Assembly: GCA_003527555.1 (NCBI GenBank)
Contig: DPWT01000057.1
Location: forward strand, 1 to 14,864
Direction of reading: 5' to 3'
DNA length: 14,864 nucleotides
Source of the DNA: Verrucomicrobiales bacterium
GTDB taxonomy: Bacteria > Verrucomicrobiota > Verrucomicrobiia > Verrucomicrobiales > Akkermansiaceae
Part shown: piece after piece, positions 1 through 7,627 of the stretch
How positions within the stretch are numbered: position 1 is the first letter of the stretch
Layout: every line of letters starts with the position of its first letter
Translations under genes and position numbers: made by a program
Notes under the pieces: generated by a model
Seen by the model: the letters and a program-made list of their open reading frames with translations, nothing else
Told to the model about the DNA's origin: nothing
Databases searched by the model: none

Positions 1-1
1 T

Positions 2-1144
2 GACAAGCACCTCGCACTTGCTGCTAAAGAATTTCCGAAAGCAAAACACTACCATGATTGGCGGAAACTTCTCGATGCAGAAAAAACGCTAGATGCCGTG
101 GTGATTTGTACACCGGATCACACTCATGCTTTTATCGCTAACTGGGCACTGAACCGTGATCTGCACGTCTATTTGGAGAAACCCCTCGCAATCACTTGTG
201 AGGAAGCGCGCATCGTGCGTGCGAATTATCTCAAGCGCAAAGACAAGGTGGCTACTCAAATAGGCACGCAACTTCATGCAGGGGCCAATTTCAGCCGTGT
301 CCGTGAGCTCATCAAAGACGGTGCGATTGGTGAATTGAAGGATGTGCATGCCTGGGGCAATAGGCAGCATCCTAAGCCAGGGTATCTTCCCGCGGCGGGA
401 AATCCCCCGAAGCATTTGAACTACGATCTGTGGCTCGGACCATCACCGCACCATCCATATAATCCGGGCTACTTCGAGGCCATGAGGGGACCCGGATCAA
501 ACTGCCTGAGCTGGAACATGTACTGGGACTTTGGCGCCGGGCAAGTTGGTGATATGGGCAGCCACACGATGGATCTCGCATGGAATGCACTGGATGCCGA
601 TTTGCCGACGTGGGCAAAAGCTACAGGTGACAAGTATAATCCCGACGTGACACCCGTGAAGCTGGCTTCTTCTTTCGGAATTCCGGCCAACGACTGGCGA
701 CCTGAGATTCGGCTGAACTGGCATCAGGGAGGGGCGATGCCCAAATCACCATCTGACATCATCGACCTCAAAAAAATTGGTCATGGAGTGATGTTCAAGG
801 GCGATAAAGGGTTCCTTATTGCAGACGCTAGACGGCGGATTCTCATACCATACGGACGTGATGCGAACATGAGCTACTACGATCGACGTGACCCCGAGGA
901 GATGCAGCCAGAAGTCGGGCATTTCCAAAAGCAATGGATCGATGCTGCGAAGTCGGGCAAGTGCGAGACCGCTTGTGACTTTGAGTATTCCTCTAAAATG
1001 ATCGAGACCATGATGCTAGGTCTAGTTGCTTACCGAGCCGGTGACAAAATCGCCTACAATGGCGCTACTGGTAAGTGTGACACGCCGGAAGCGACTGCGT
1101 TTCTCTCGAAGAAATACCGCGACGGCTGGACACTCGACGGCTAA
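2..1144 (+). CDS. Gfo/Idh/MocA family oxidoreductase, 5' truncated by the window edge
   Basis: The reading frame is open from base 2 without a stop, so the gene starts before the window; the GTG at 98 lies inside the Rossmann domain and is not the true start. About 380 C-terminal residues are visible. They include the late part of the NAD(P)-binding fold (a [10 protein letters not shown] strand, bases 95-124) and the family's EKP motif (bases 176-184), whose lysine is the usual catalytic/cofactor residue. [14 protein letters not shown] segment follows, with His at 563-565 and Asp three residues later, aligning with the catalytic-region His/Asp of the family. The N-Y-D-L-W-L-G-P and DFGxG patterns closely match those of the gene at 7628-9070, so the two belong to one subfamily, with the extended bacterial-type C-terminal domain. 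Such enzymes oxidise or reduce sugars and cyclitols; the substrate is unknown. It converges on the SGNH hydrolase gene across a 20-bp gap holding a six-T run. Any export signal would be outside the window. Confidence 0.93.
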   Translation, partial: DKHLALAAKEFPKAKHYHDWRKLLDAEKTLDAVVICTPDHTHAFIANWALNRDLHVYLEKPLAITCEEARIVRANYLKRKDKVATQIGTQLHAGANFSRVRELIKDGAIGELKDVHAWGNRQHPKPGYLPAAGNPPKHLNYDLWLGPSPHHPYNPGYFEAMRGPGSNCLSWNMYWDFGAGQVGDMGSHTMDLAWNALDADLPTWAKATGDKYNPDVTPVKLASSFGIPANDWRPEIRLNWHQGGAMPKSPSDIIDLKKIGHGVMFKGDKGFLIADARRRILIPYGRDANMSYYDRRDPEEMQPEVGHFQKQWIDAAKSGKCETACDFEYSSKMIETMMLGLVAYRAGDKIAYNGATGKCDTPEATAFLSKKYRDGWTLDG

Positions 1145-1164
1145 CAGCGGCGCACGATCATTTT

Positions 1165-1863
1165 TTACGGCACAGGAGTCAGCGCTGCGGGCTTGGCTGT
1201 GATTGCTTTGTGCACGGTCTCCGCGATGATTTTTGCGCCTGCGGCATTCGGGTGCACCGTGTCAGGAAAAAATTCAGGTTTACCGCTTAGCGCGGTGTAG
1301 AGATCGATGATTTTCACCTTGGTCTTTTTTGAGACTTTATCGAGCAATGGTTTTACTTCGGTTTTGATGGTTTTGTCAGAGATTCCCCAACGGCCTGGAT
1401 AAGCTGGCACTGGATAACAGACCCAGATGGTGGGTTTGCTCTTGAGAGACCTTAAGCTTGCTATCATTTCCACATAGTTAGCGACATAATCTGCCTTGTG
1501 TTTCCAGTTGCGCGGTTTGGTGTCGTTGGTGCCTAGCTTGATCACTACGATGTCGGGCTCAAACGCGAGAGCTGCCTTATAGGCGCCTAATTTCCAGTAG
1601 GGTTTGTCACCCTTTTTGAGTATGGTGGCTCCATTGACCCCAAAGTTTTTTACTTGGTAATTATTTCCTAACATCTTTTCGAGCTGTAAGGGGTAATTAT
1701 TTTCACCTCTATTTTTTACTCCCGCCCCAAAAGTAATGCTATCACCAAGACACGCTACTTTTTTAGCTTCTGCAAAGAGAGCAGAGTGCGAGAAAGTAAA
1801 AAATATAGTGACGCTTATTAGGTATTTAGGTATTGGATATTTATTTTCATATCGTTGTTTCAC
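1165..1863 (-). CDS. Secreted SGNH/GDSL-family hydrolase (probable carbohydrate esterase)
   Basis: This 232-residue protein has the four SGNH blocks in order. Block I is CLGDSITFG, with the nucleophile Ser at residue 42. Block II is FGVNGAT (75-80). Block III is KLGTND, with Asn113. Block V is DTVHP, with Asp201 and His204 completing the triad. The length fits a single-domain SGNH esterase. The N-terminus is a basic stretch followed by a hydrophobic run (about 14-31) ending near LFAEA, consistent with a Sec signal peptide. The only start in frame is a GTG at 1863; no clear ribosome binding site precedes it. It is the last of five same-strand genes, 58 bp after the HEAT/lectin-like gene and two genes from a sialate O-acetylesterase. 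That context suggests removal of acetyl or other acyl groups from carbohydrates outside the cytoplasm. A lysophospholipase or arylesterase role cannot be excluded from sequence. Confidence 0.88.
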   Translation of the reverse strand: MKQRYENKYPIPKYLISVTIFFTFSHSALFAEAKKVACLGDSITFGAGVKNRGENNYPLQLEKMLGNNYQVKNFGVNGATILKKGDKPYWKLGAYKAALAFEPDIVVIKLGTNDTKPRNWKHKADYVANYVEMIASLRSLKSKPTIWVCYPVPAYPGRWGISDKTIKTEVKPLLDKVSKKTKVKIIDLYTALSGKPEFFPDTVHPNAAGAKIIAETVHKAITAKPAALTPVP

Positions 1864-1921
1864 AATAACAAGTGATGTGATTTTTGTGATATTGTAACAG
1901 AAATTGCAATTAGTGGAGCGG

Positions 1922-2971
1922 TTAAGGTTTGCCTAGATCCACAATGAAATCATCGAAGAGGGCATTACCGCCCGTGCGACCACTGCGGCCTAAACCAATG
2001 CTCGCTATTTTACCGATATCCTCCGACTTGATTTTTTGAGTGTCTCGAAAGACGTTTTTGCCACTCGTAATTTTGACTTGCATGGTGGCGTCTCCATTGT
2101 TCATACGCTTTACATCGATACTCATTGTGAGCATTTCACCGCACTTAGGGGTAAAACCCATACCTGTATTATCTATTATATATTTATTGTTATCTACTCG
2201 CTCGTAGCGGAATCCGCCGTTGTTATAGCCTGGGTGAAATAGTGCTCTGACATTGCCGATCGAGACCCCTACATGATAAGCCCCTACTCCTCCATCTTTA
2301 CCGCCTATTTTGGTTTCAATCCTAAAATTATCTGGAAACACAGCTTTTCCTGTTAGGTTTTTTGATAATAAAAGTAGCCGTTGATCGCCACCACCTGCAC
2401 GGTTCCCTTTCATTTGTGCAACACCATTGGCGATGAAACCATCCATGCCGTTATCGCCAGAAAAAACCAGCTTATGATATCCATTTTCGAGTGTCGCATT
2501 AGGATTACTGAAAAACTCGACGAAGAGCGTGCCGTCAGGATTGATTTCTCCGGGTTTTTTTCTTTCATGTATCAGGCTGGTGGCAGCGCGGCGAACCAGA
2601 GCATTTTTCACCCATCGATTGCCATTTTCTAATTGGCGGATTATTACGTTCAATCGTTCTGTTACTTCTGGATCGTCGTTATTCTTGAATTTACCAAGCA
2701 AAGGCAAAATCTTTACTCCTAACAGCTTAAGTTTTTTTTGTGCTTTTTCGCGTTCATCAAAATTCTCAGAGCCGAGTTGTTTGATGGTTAAGTCGAGGTC
2801 TTGCACGGGGATAGCGATGCTTTGCAGAAATTTTTCGAGTGCAGGTGTTTTTGACGATATTCCTTGTTCCTCGAGGATTTGTAGCCGCCAATCATCATGA
2901 CTATGAACATACGCAGCAAGCCCCCAGAGAAATATCATGGGGAGAAAAAAGATATGGAAGGCAGAGCACAC
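1922..2971 (-). CDS. Secreted protein with HEAT-like repeat and C-terminal lectin-like (LamG/DUF1080-type) domain
   Basis: I do not recognise a specific family. Residues 1-25 are hydrophobic and look like a signal peptide or membrane anchor. The frame allows only a GTG start at 2971 or an ATG at 2938, giving 349 or 338 residues; neither has a clear ribosome binding site. Residues about 58-117 form a helical segment reading LGSENFDEREKAQKKL, then a central LLGVKILPLL and DPEVTERLNVI. This matches the short HEAT-like module common in exported Planctomycetota and Verrucomicrobiota proteins. Residues about 150-347 are beta-rich, with a final SIGLGRSGRTGGNALFDDF segment typical of concanavalin-like jelly-roll domains. 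No catalytic motif is evident, so it is more likely a binding protein than an enzyme. It lies between a sialate O-acetylesterase and an SGNH hydrolase on the same strand, which suggests a carbohydrate-related surface or periplasmic role. Confidence 0.75.
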   Translation of the reverse strand: MCSAFHIFFLPMIFLWGLAAYVHSHDDWRLQILEEQGISSKTPALEKFLQSIAIPVQDLDLTIKQLGSENFDEREKAQKKLKLLGVKILPLLGKFKNNDDPEVTERLNVIIRQLENGNRWVKNALVRRAATSLIHERKKPGEINPDGTLFVEFFSNPNATLENGYHKLVFSGDNGMDGFIANGVAQMKGNRAGGGDQRLLLLSKNLTGKAVFPDNFRIETKIGGKDGGVGAYHVGVSIGNVRALFHPGYNNGGFRYERVDNNKYIIDNTGMGFTPKCGEMLTMSIDVKRMNNGDATMQVKITSGKNVFRDTQKIKSEDIGKIASIGLGRSGRTGGNALFDDFIVDLGKP

Positions 2972-3059
2972 TGAAGATAGATGCCGATATTAATTACCAA
3001 ACGCAATAGCTAAAGAAATTAATCCGTTCAGAAAATCTGCTAGATTTAGAATATAGATT

Positions 3060-4415
3060 TTACTCAGCCGTGCCACCAGTCCAGTTGTTGGTCTGGAACG
3101 GGGAAGCGGGGAGTCCCTCAGTGTTGATGAGATTTGGGTTGGCAGAGCGATGCCAGCCGAAGCGAACGTGCTTGGGGGAGTTGATATTTTTGGCACTGAC
3201 TATAACAGTGCTACCACTGATAACGGCCTTAGCAGGGACAAACTTACCAGCGGTGCCGGCGATAGCAAACTCGCTGAGCGGTTTGCCATCGCGTGATTTT
3301 AGACCAGCTAGCGCGTGGGCAAACGTAATCTGAATCTCATTGCCTTTGATAAGCATATTTTTGTAGAGTGGACCTGAGTAAGTGACGTCTTTTTTTAGGT
3401 AGTCTTTCGCCAGTGCCCAACGTGCGAGGCGATCGCCGACGTCGTGTTTATTGCGAGGGTGAATGTCATTGATATTATCGACAAGATCTGTGGTGACAAT
3501 CATACCTGTATGTGGGATTTTTAAGGTGGCTACTTGTGCTTCCCAGAGTGCGGGGAGTTGTCCGTCAGCGTAGCGTTTGTTTCCCCATGGGGCGATTTGC
3601 ACGAAGTAAAATGGCATATCATGATTATTGAAGGCATCGCGCCAACCAAGGATGAGATCTTTCATTTTTCCGTTGTAGGCGAGGCCATTTTTTTGAATGA
3701 CATTGGTCTCTCCCTGATACCAGATTGTGCCACGCACGGCGAATTTTGTGATCGGCGCGATCATGCCGTTGTACATGTTGCCGGATGATTTTTTGGTGAT
3801 GGTCCATGGTTCGATCGGCGAGCCCCCCCATGAGCTATTGATCAGCCCGATGGGCACCCCAACTTCCTTGTGGATTTTTTTTCCGAAGTGGTAGAGTACG
3901 GCTGAAAAGTTTGGAATGTTCTCGGGAGTGCATTCTTTCCATGTGGTTTTGACGTCTTTAGCCGGCTTTTTGGCGCGCGTTTTTGGAATATGGAAAAGAC
4001 GGATATTGGAGTGATTAGCAGCAGTGATAAACTCCTTACCCTTTAGAGTGCCTTTGAGTTGCCACTCCATATTAGATTGACCTGAGCCGATCCAGACATC
4101 GCCAATAAGGATATTTTTGAGAACAATTTTATTATTACCTATAATTGTTAGTTTGTGTGACTGACGTTCGTTGGCGGGCATGCTAGGCATACTAACAATC
4201 CAGTTGCCATCCTGATCTGCGATGATTGTTTTTGAGTTTTTACCCAAATTAACGATAACTTTTTCTCCTGCATTTGCCGTGCCCCATACATTCAGTGGGG
4301 TATTACGTTGTAGGACCATGTGATCGGCAAAGATAGCCGGCAGACTAACATCTGCTAATGCGGGGAGCGAAGCGATGAACATAGTTAGTATGATGAGCCT
4401 GGATGAATATTTCAT
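3060..4415 (-). CDS. Secreted sialate O-acetylesterase (SASA family)
   Basis: The 451-residue product opens with a Sec signal peptide (basic MKYSSR, hydrophobic 7-19, cleavage near ALA-D at 21-22). It then has the family's characteristic start, LPAIFADHMVLQR (25-37). An Ig-like beta region follows to about residue 100. The catalytic domain begins with DVWIGSGQSNMEW (106-118), placing the nucleophile at Ser114. Further hallmarks are INSSWGGSPIEPW (192-204), GTIWYQGETN (229-238) and NDIHPRNKHDVG (316-327), with His319 as the likely catalytic base. The enzyme is expected to remove O-acetyl esters from sialic acids or other acetylated sugars outside the cytoplasm. The length is at the short end for the family, which often runs to 500-650 residues, but no motif is missing. 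The ATG at 4415 is supported by the signal peptide. It follows the ThuA-like gene on the same strand after a 161-bp gap. Confidence 0.95.
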   Translation of the reverse strand: MKYSSRLIILTMFIASLPALADVSLPAIFADHMVLQRNTPLNVWGTANAGEKVIVNLGKNSKTIIADQDGNWIVSMPSMPANERQSHKLTIIGNNKIVLKNILIGDVWIGSGQSNMEWQLKGTLKGKEFITAANHSNIRLFHIPKTRAKKPAKDVKTTWKECTPENIPNFSAVLYHFGKKIHKEVGVPIGLINSSWGGSPIEPWTITKKSSGNMYNGMIAPITKFAVRGTIWYQGETNVIQKNGLAYNGKMKDLILGWRDAFNNHDMPFYFVQIAPWGNKRYADGQLPALWEAQVATLKIPHTGMIVTTDLVDNINDIHPRNKHDVGDRLARWALAKDYLKKDVTYSGPLYKNMLIKGNEIQITFAHALAGLKSRDGKPLSEFAIAGTAGKFVPAKAVISGSTVIVSAKNINSPKHVRFGWHRSANPNLINTEGLPASPFQTNNWTGGTAE

Positions 4416-4440
4416 AGAAATGTAGATACGCGGTGGAATT

Positions 4441-4614
4441 ATGGACTTCTGTCATTTAGTTGTGGTTAACCCAAAACGGATCAACTGCTTTGCTAGCCCA
4501 TTTATCATGGTTATTATCGACCCTTTTGATCACAAACAGCTGGACCACACCGGTCAAATTAAATTAGACCAAGACGCTATCGTTGTTTGTTACCGACCCA
4601 TTTTACCGCGTTAA
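4441..4614 (+). CDS. Possible small protein of 57 residues in the gap between two minus-strand genes
   Basis: An ATG-initiated frame on the plus strand fills the 161-bp interval between the esterase and the ThuA-like genes, both on the other strand. A GGTGGA stretch ends three bases before the ATG and could act as a weak ribosome binding site. The predicted product begins MDFCHLVVVNP and ends YRPILPR; it has a hydrophobic centre (about residues 18-27) and no motif I recognise. Against it, the last 38 bp overlap the 3' end of the ThuA-like gene in antisense. An open frame of this length also arises by chance fairly often at this base composition; a similar 41-codon frame occurs at 12641-12766. 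Treat it as a candidate only. Confidence 0.15.
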   Translation: MDFCHLVVVNPKRINCFASPFIMVIIDPFDHKQLDHTGQIKLDQDAIVVCYRPILPR

Positions 4615-5341
4615 TAAGGAGTTTTTTGAAAGATGCATTTTGGTGCGCTTTATCATCGTGACCTAGTGTGATGCAAACGATGCGCGTCTTAGGGTCTTTT
4701 ACCACCCATACACTGGGAATAGGCTCCTTTGTTTTGTCTGCGGCATTATGGCAGCAGACATGCACATACTCAGCAGACTTGAGTTTGATACGGTAATTTT
4801 CGTCGGTTATTTTAAAGCTTTTTCTAACCTCCTTGGTGATTGCATGTTCCGTATCAGAAACGGTCACCTCAAACACACCTCGCCCATGGCTTGGGGTGCC
4901 GCCTCCCACGAAGCGGTCGTTGTATCCTTTCCATGGATGTTTCCAGGTAGCGGCATGGAGTATTACTAATCCCTTACCGGTGTCAGCATGGTGATGAAGT
5001 GATTTTTGCCATGCCTCCGCCCCCCATTGCTTGTGGTTGCCGCTAAATACAACGACGTCGGCTTCTTTGATGAGCTTAAGCGCTTCTTCCAGGTTGGGTG
5101 TGGCAACGACATCTATCTCTCCCGCAGTTTTCAGTGTCTGTGCATCTGTGCCGAGAAAGTCGCGTGGAAAATGGTGTGAGCTTCCGGATCCGACAAGTAG
5201 GACTCGCAGCGTGTTGGTGATTGGGGGCTTAGAAAATGACTGCCCCATCGGCTTGGTGCTGGTGGCGGGGAGCTCAGCTCTTAAATGGTCAAGAGGGATA
5301 ATACTAATGAGTATGGCAAAAAGTAATTTAGAGCGTTTCAT
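4577..5341 (-). CDS. Exported ThuA-like domain protein
   Basis: The 254-residue product starts with a clear Sec signal peptide (MKRSK, hydrophobic 6-17, cleavage near LRA at 20-22). The mature part is a single ThuA-like domain: LRVLLVGSGSSHHF (45-58), ADVVVFSGNH (94-103), GKGLVILHAATW (122-133) and FVGGGTPSHGRG (144-155). Further on come VTVSDTEHAITK (159-170), TDENYRI (179-185) and VWVVKDPKTRIVCITLGHD (211-229). This is the class I glutamine-amidotransferase-like fold used by trehalose-utilisation ThuA proteins, which act on 3-keto-disaccharides in rhizobia and Agrobacterium together with the Gfo/Idh/MocA dehydrogenase ThuB. A longer reading from a TTG at 5380 would bury the signal peptide, so the ATG at 5341 is preferred, although no strong ribosome binding site precedes it. 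Export and carbohydrate-esterase neighbours point to periplasmic processing of oxidised sugars; the actual substrate is unknown. Confidence 0.88.
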   Translation of the reverse strand: MKRSKLLFAILISIIPLDHLRAELPATSTKPMGQSFSKPPITNTLRVLLVGSGSSHHFPRDFLGTDAQTLKTAGEIDVVATPNLEEALKLIKEADVVVFSGNHKQWGAEAWQKSLHHHADTGKGLVILHAATWKHPWKGYNDRFVGGGTPSHGRGVFEVTVSDTEHAITKEVRKSFKITDENYRIKLKSAEYVHVCCHNAADKTKEPIPSVWVVKDPKTRIVCITLGHDDKAHQNASFKKLLINAVKWVGNKQR

Positions 5342-5413
5342 AACGTAATTTGCTTTAGATGTTTTCCATATAACTGCCAATAATACTTCTCATATAATTA
5401 CTCCACTACTCTC

Positions 5414-6007
5414 TTATGGTTTGGTGGTTTTTGGATAGTGTTTTGGCATTAGTAATGGGCGCAGCACCATCGGTGTATGATCCCGCTTGAGTTTTTTCCA
5501 TGGATGATTTTTGTCCTGATTGAAGCGCCCCCACCAAAGACGTCCGCCCTGACGCCAGGCATCAATGATGATACCCTGATTGAATGGTTGATTGCGTGCT
5601 GTCACGACAATGCCATTATGTTCAAGTAGTGTGCCTTGCCTGCTGGTGGCGAGATGCAAATCGAGTGTTGATAATTTAAGCTGGAACAGCGGCAGGAACA
5701 AATCATCACGCCAATGATAGCAGAGCCCGCGTTCACGTAGGCCCCTGTTCACTAGCCAATTATTGAACCATGCCAGTCGTGCGGGTTTATAATCTCTGGA
5801 CAATTTAGCCGCTTCTTCCACAGCAGTGATGGCCATTTGATCGGCCTCATGTGCAGAAACAACAGGTGCGAGTTTCTGCAAGTCGCAGCTCAATTTCTGC
5901 GCCTGTTTCTGGCGAAATATAGGTGATCCTGGATCGGCGCAGCTTATTATAAAAAGTGGAAAAACTCCCATACTCAGGCAGTTAATCAAATTGAATTTCA
6001 CGAACAT
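5414..6007 (-). CDS. Conserved hypothetical lipoprotein with possible Cys-His-Asp triad
   Basis: The product is 197 residues. Residues 1-22 form a short basic then hydrophobic leader ending in FIIS-Cys23, a plausible lipobox, so the mature protein is probably membrane-anchored. The mature part has three spaced conserved-looking motifs: RGLCYHW (Cys96, His98), LEHNGIVVTA (His130) and IIIDAWRQGGRLWW (Asp149). A Cys in a helix, then a His and an Asp on successive beta strands, is the order seen in papain-like and transglutaminase-like folds, so a thiol hydrolase or transferase is possible. I recall uncharacterised proteobacterial lipoproteins with similar GLCxHW, EHN and DxWR motifs, but could not verify this. 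The ATG at 6007 has no strong ribosome binding site. It is the first gene of the five-gene minus-strand run, 72 bp before the ThuA-like gene, with a candidate promoter about 70 bp upstream. A purely structural role is also possible. Confidence 0.72.
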   Translation of the reverse strand: MFVKFNLINCLSMGVFPLFIISCADPGSPIFRQKQAQKLSCDLQKLAPVVSAHEADQMAITAVEEAAKLSRDYKPARLAWFNNWLVNRGLRERGLCYHWRDDLFLPLFQLKLSTLDLHLATSRQGTLLEHNGIVVTARNQPFNQGIIIDAWRQGGRLWWGRFNQDKNHPWKKLKRDHTPMVLRPLLMPKHYPKTTKP

Positions 6008-6077
6008 ACTTACGGTTAATGGTATTGGGTCGATTTGCTTCGGCTAGGCAAAATTACAGCCTTTGATTGCGGGTAAT

Positions 6078-6107
6078 ATTTTATGTTTTGTAATCTATTA
6101 TTGTCAT
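6078..6107 (-). promoter_or_regulatory. Candidate sigma70-type promoter for the lipoprotein gene and the downstream run
   Basis: Read on the minus strand, ATGACA (6107-6102) resembles a -35 box in five of six bases. It is followed 18 bases later by TAAAAT (6083-6078), a -10 box matching five of six. Transcription would begin near 6071, about 64 bases upstream of the lipoprotein ATG at 6007. The remaining part of the 214-bp divergent gap (6008-6221) shows only a weak plus-strand match, TTTACA at 6151-6156 with a poor -10 at 6174-6179. This is a consensus match only; the region is AT-rich, so chance matches are likely. Confidence 0.35.
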
Positions 6108-6221
6108 AGAGCGATTTAATCGTAAGTTCTACGGCATCATAGATGTATATTTTACATACAAGCTGATATAGCAAATACCTCCTACTAGTTACCTATCAAC
6201 CATACAACAGCACATCCCACA

Positions 6222-7487
6222 ATGAATGACCCACTAAATCGACGTAAATTTATCTCTACCACGGCCCTCGCTGGTGCTGCCATTGCTGGTGCGCCCATGC
6301 TGCATGGACAATCAAAACTCAATGGCTCCAGTATCAAAGTGGCCGTCATCGGATGCGGTGGGCGTGGTTCCGGTGCGCTTGCGAATTTCATGGAAGCGTG
6401 CAAAATTCTTGGAACTAAAGCAGAGATTGTTGCCTTAGCTGATGCCTTTGATGATCGGGTTTCTCGTTTGGCTAAAAAGCACGGAGTTGCCAAAGAGCTA
6501 CAATTTACTGGCTACGAAGCATACAAAAAAGCTCTCGCCACGGATTGCGAATACGTGATTATGGCGACTCCTCCAGGTTTTAGGCCTGTGCATTTTGCGG
6601 CTGCCATCGATGCTGGCAAACACTGTTTCATCGAGAAACCTGTGGCCGTTGACCCCGTAGGATCACGCGCCGTCATGGCAGCTGGTGAAATAGCTAAGAA
6701 AAAAGGTCTTGGTGTGGTTGCCGGAACCCAGCGCCGTCACCAGAAAAACTATCAAACGAACAAAGCCAAAATCGACGCTGGAGCTATCGGTGAGATCCGA
6801 GGTGGAGTTGTGCAGTGGAACGGTCGTATCCCATGGATTAAGAAGCGCCAAGAGGGATGGTCAGATAATGAATACATCACTCGTAATTGGTTGAATTTTA
6901 CAGAGCTATCGGGTGATCACATTGTAGAGCAACATGTGCACAATATCGACGTGGCGATCTGGTTCTTAGGGCGCTTACCCGTTTCTGCACTTGGCTTCGG
7001 CGGCAGGTCCAGACGTGTTACTGGCAACCAATTTGATTTCTTTAGTGTAGACCTTAACTTTGGGGATGATGTGCATATTCACAGCCAGTGTAGGCAGTTG
7101 GCCGGAACTTATGGTCGGGTTGGTGAAATGTTTACTGGCACTCACGGTAGTTGTTATGGTGGTGGCAAGATGACGGGCAAAGATGTTAGTATTGCTGAAA
7201 TTAAGCTCGAAAGCGAACATGGCATGGTGCAGGAGCACATCGATTTGATCACCTCGGTGCGTGCTGGTAAACCGCGTAATGAGGCTCAACAAATTGCTGA
7301 GTCCACACTCGTTGCCATCATGAGCAGGATGTCATCCTACACCGGACAAATGATCCGTTGGGTCGACGTTACCGAGAACAAGAGATCACCATTCTATAAC
7401 TATAAGTGTCAGGTTGACCCTATTACATTTGAAACCGGATCGATCAAGTTGCCAGCCGAGGAGCCGCCTATTCCAGGCAAGGCTTGA
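6222..7487 (+). CDS. Tat-exported Gfo/Idh/MocA family oxidoreductase
   Basis: The 421-residue protein starts with a twin-arginine signal (Arg7-Arg8 in NRRKFISTT, hydrophobic 13-25, cleavage near LHGQ at 27-30). This implies it is folded with its nicotinamide cofactor before export. The Rossmann domain follows: IKVAVIGCGGRGSG (38-51), an acidic strand end at ALADAFDD (71-78) and ATPPGF (115-120). The signature FIEKPVAVDP (136-145) carries the catalytic-region Lys139. The C-terminal substrate domain has VEQHVHNID (235-243), with His238, His240 and Asp243 as probable catalytic residues. The family oxidises or reduces sugar hydroxyls; the substrate is not predictable here. It differs from the other two oxidoreductases in the window, which share a DFG/DWGxG pattern absent here. 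It is a single gene, diverging from the lipoprotein gene and ending before a strong hairpin. No clear ribosome binding site precedes the ATG. Confidence 0.94.
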   Translation: MNDPLNRRKFISTTALAGAAIAGAPMLHGQSKLNGSSIKVAVIGCGGRGSGALANFMEACKILGTKAEIVALADAFDDRVSRLAKKHGVAKELQFTGYEAYKKALATDCEYVIMATPPGFRPVHFAAAIDAGKHCFIEKPVAVDPVGSRAVMAAGEIAKKKGLGVVAGTQRRHQKNYQTNKAKIDAGAIGEIRGGVVQWNGRIPWIKKRQEGWSDNEYITRNWLNFTELSGDHIVEQHVHNIDVAIWFLGRLPVSALGFGGRSRRVTGNQFDFFSVDLNFGDDVHIHSQCRQLAGTYGRVGEMFTGTHGSCYGGGKMTGKDVSIAEIKLESEHGMVQEHIDLITSVRAGKPRNEAQQIAESTLVAIMSRMSSYTGQMIRWVDVTENKRSPFYNYKCQVDPITFETGSIKLPAEEPPIPGKA

Positions 7488-7534
7488 TGTGGCTTTAGCT
7501 CCTCTGGTTAGCCTGTATAGACCCAACTGATTAA

Positions 7535-7558
7535 GCCACAGAGCCAAAGCTCTGTGGC
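7535..7558. terminator. Perfect 10-bp hairpin between convergent genes (probable bidirectional terminator)
   Basis: Arms GCCACAGAGC (7535-7544) and GCTCTGTGGC (7549-7558) pair perfectly around a CAAA loop. The hairpin lies in the 140-bp gap between two convergent oxidoreductase genes, 47 bp after the stop of the first and 69 bp from the stop of the second. On neither strand is there a strong T tract afterwards, so it may act with other factors or only protect transcript ends. The position and perfect pairing support a terminator more than an operator. Confidence 0.65.
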
Positions 7559-7627
7559 GTCATTGGTTGTAGTGTTAGGCGGGGTCATGTTTTATGCCAG
7601 GGCAGGCCAGTTGTGTGATTGATTTTC

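Noticed and set aside
98..1144. GTG at 98 as the start of the first oxidoreductase
   Set aside because: The same frame continues upstream to base 2 with Rossmann-fold sequence, so the gene is cut by the window edge.
3033..3047. AAATCT-GCT-AGATTT hairpin after the sialate O-acetylesterase stop
   Set aside because: The stem is short and AT-rich and lacks a T tract; such dyads are common in AT-rich spacers.
5342..5380. TTG at 5380 as the start of the ThuA-like gene
   Set aside because: It would place 13 residues before an otherwise perfect signal peptide; the ATG at 5341 fits better.
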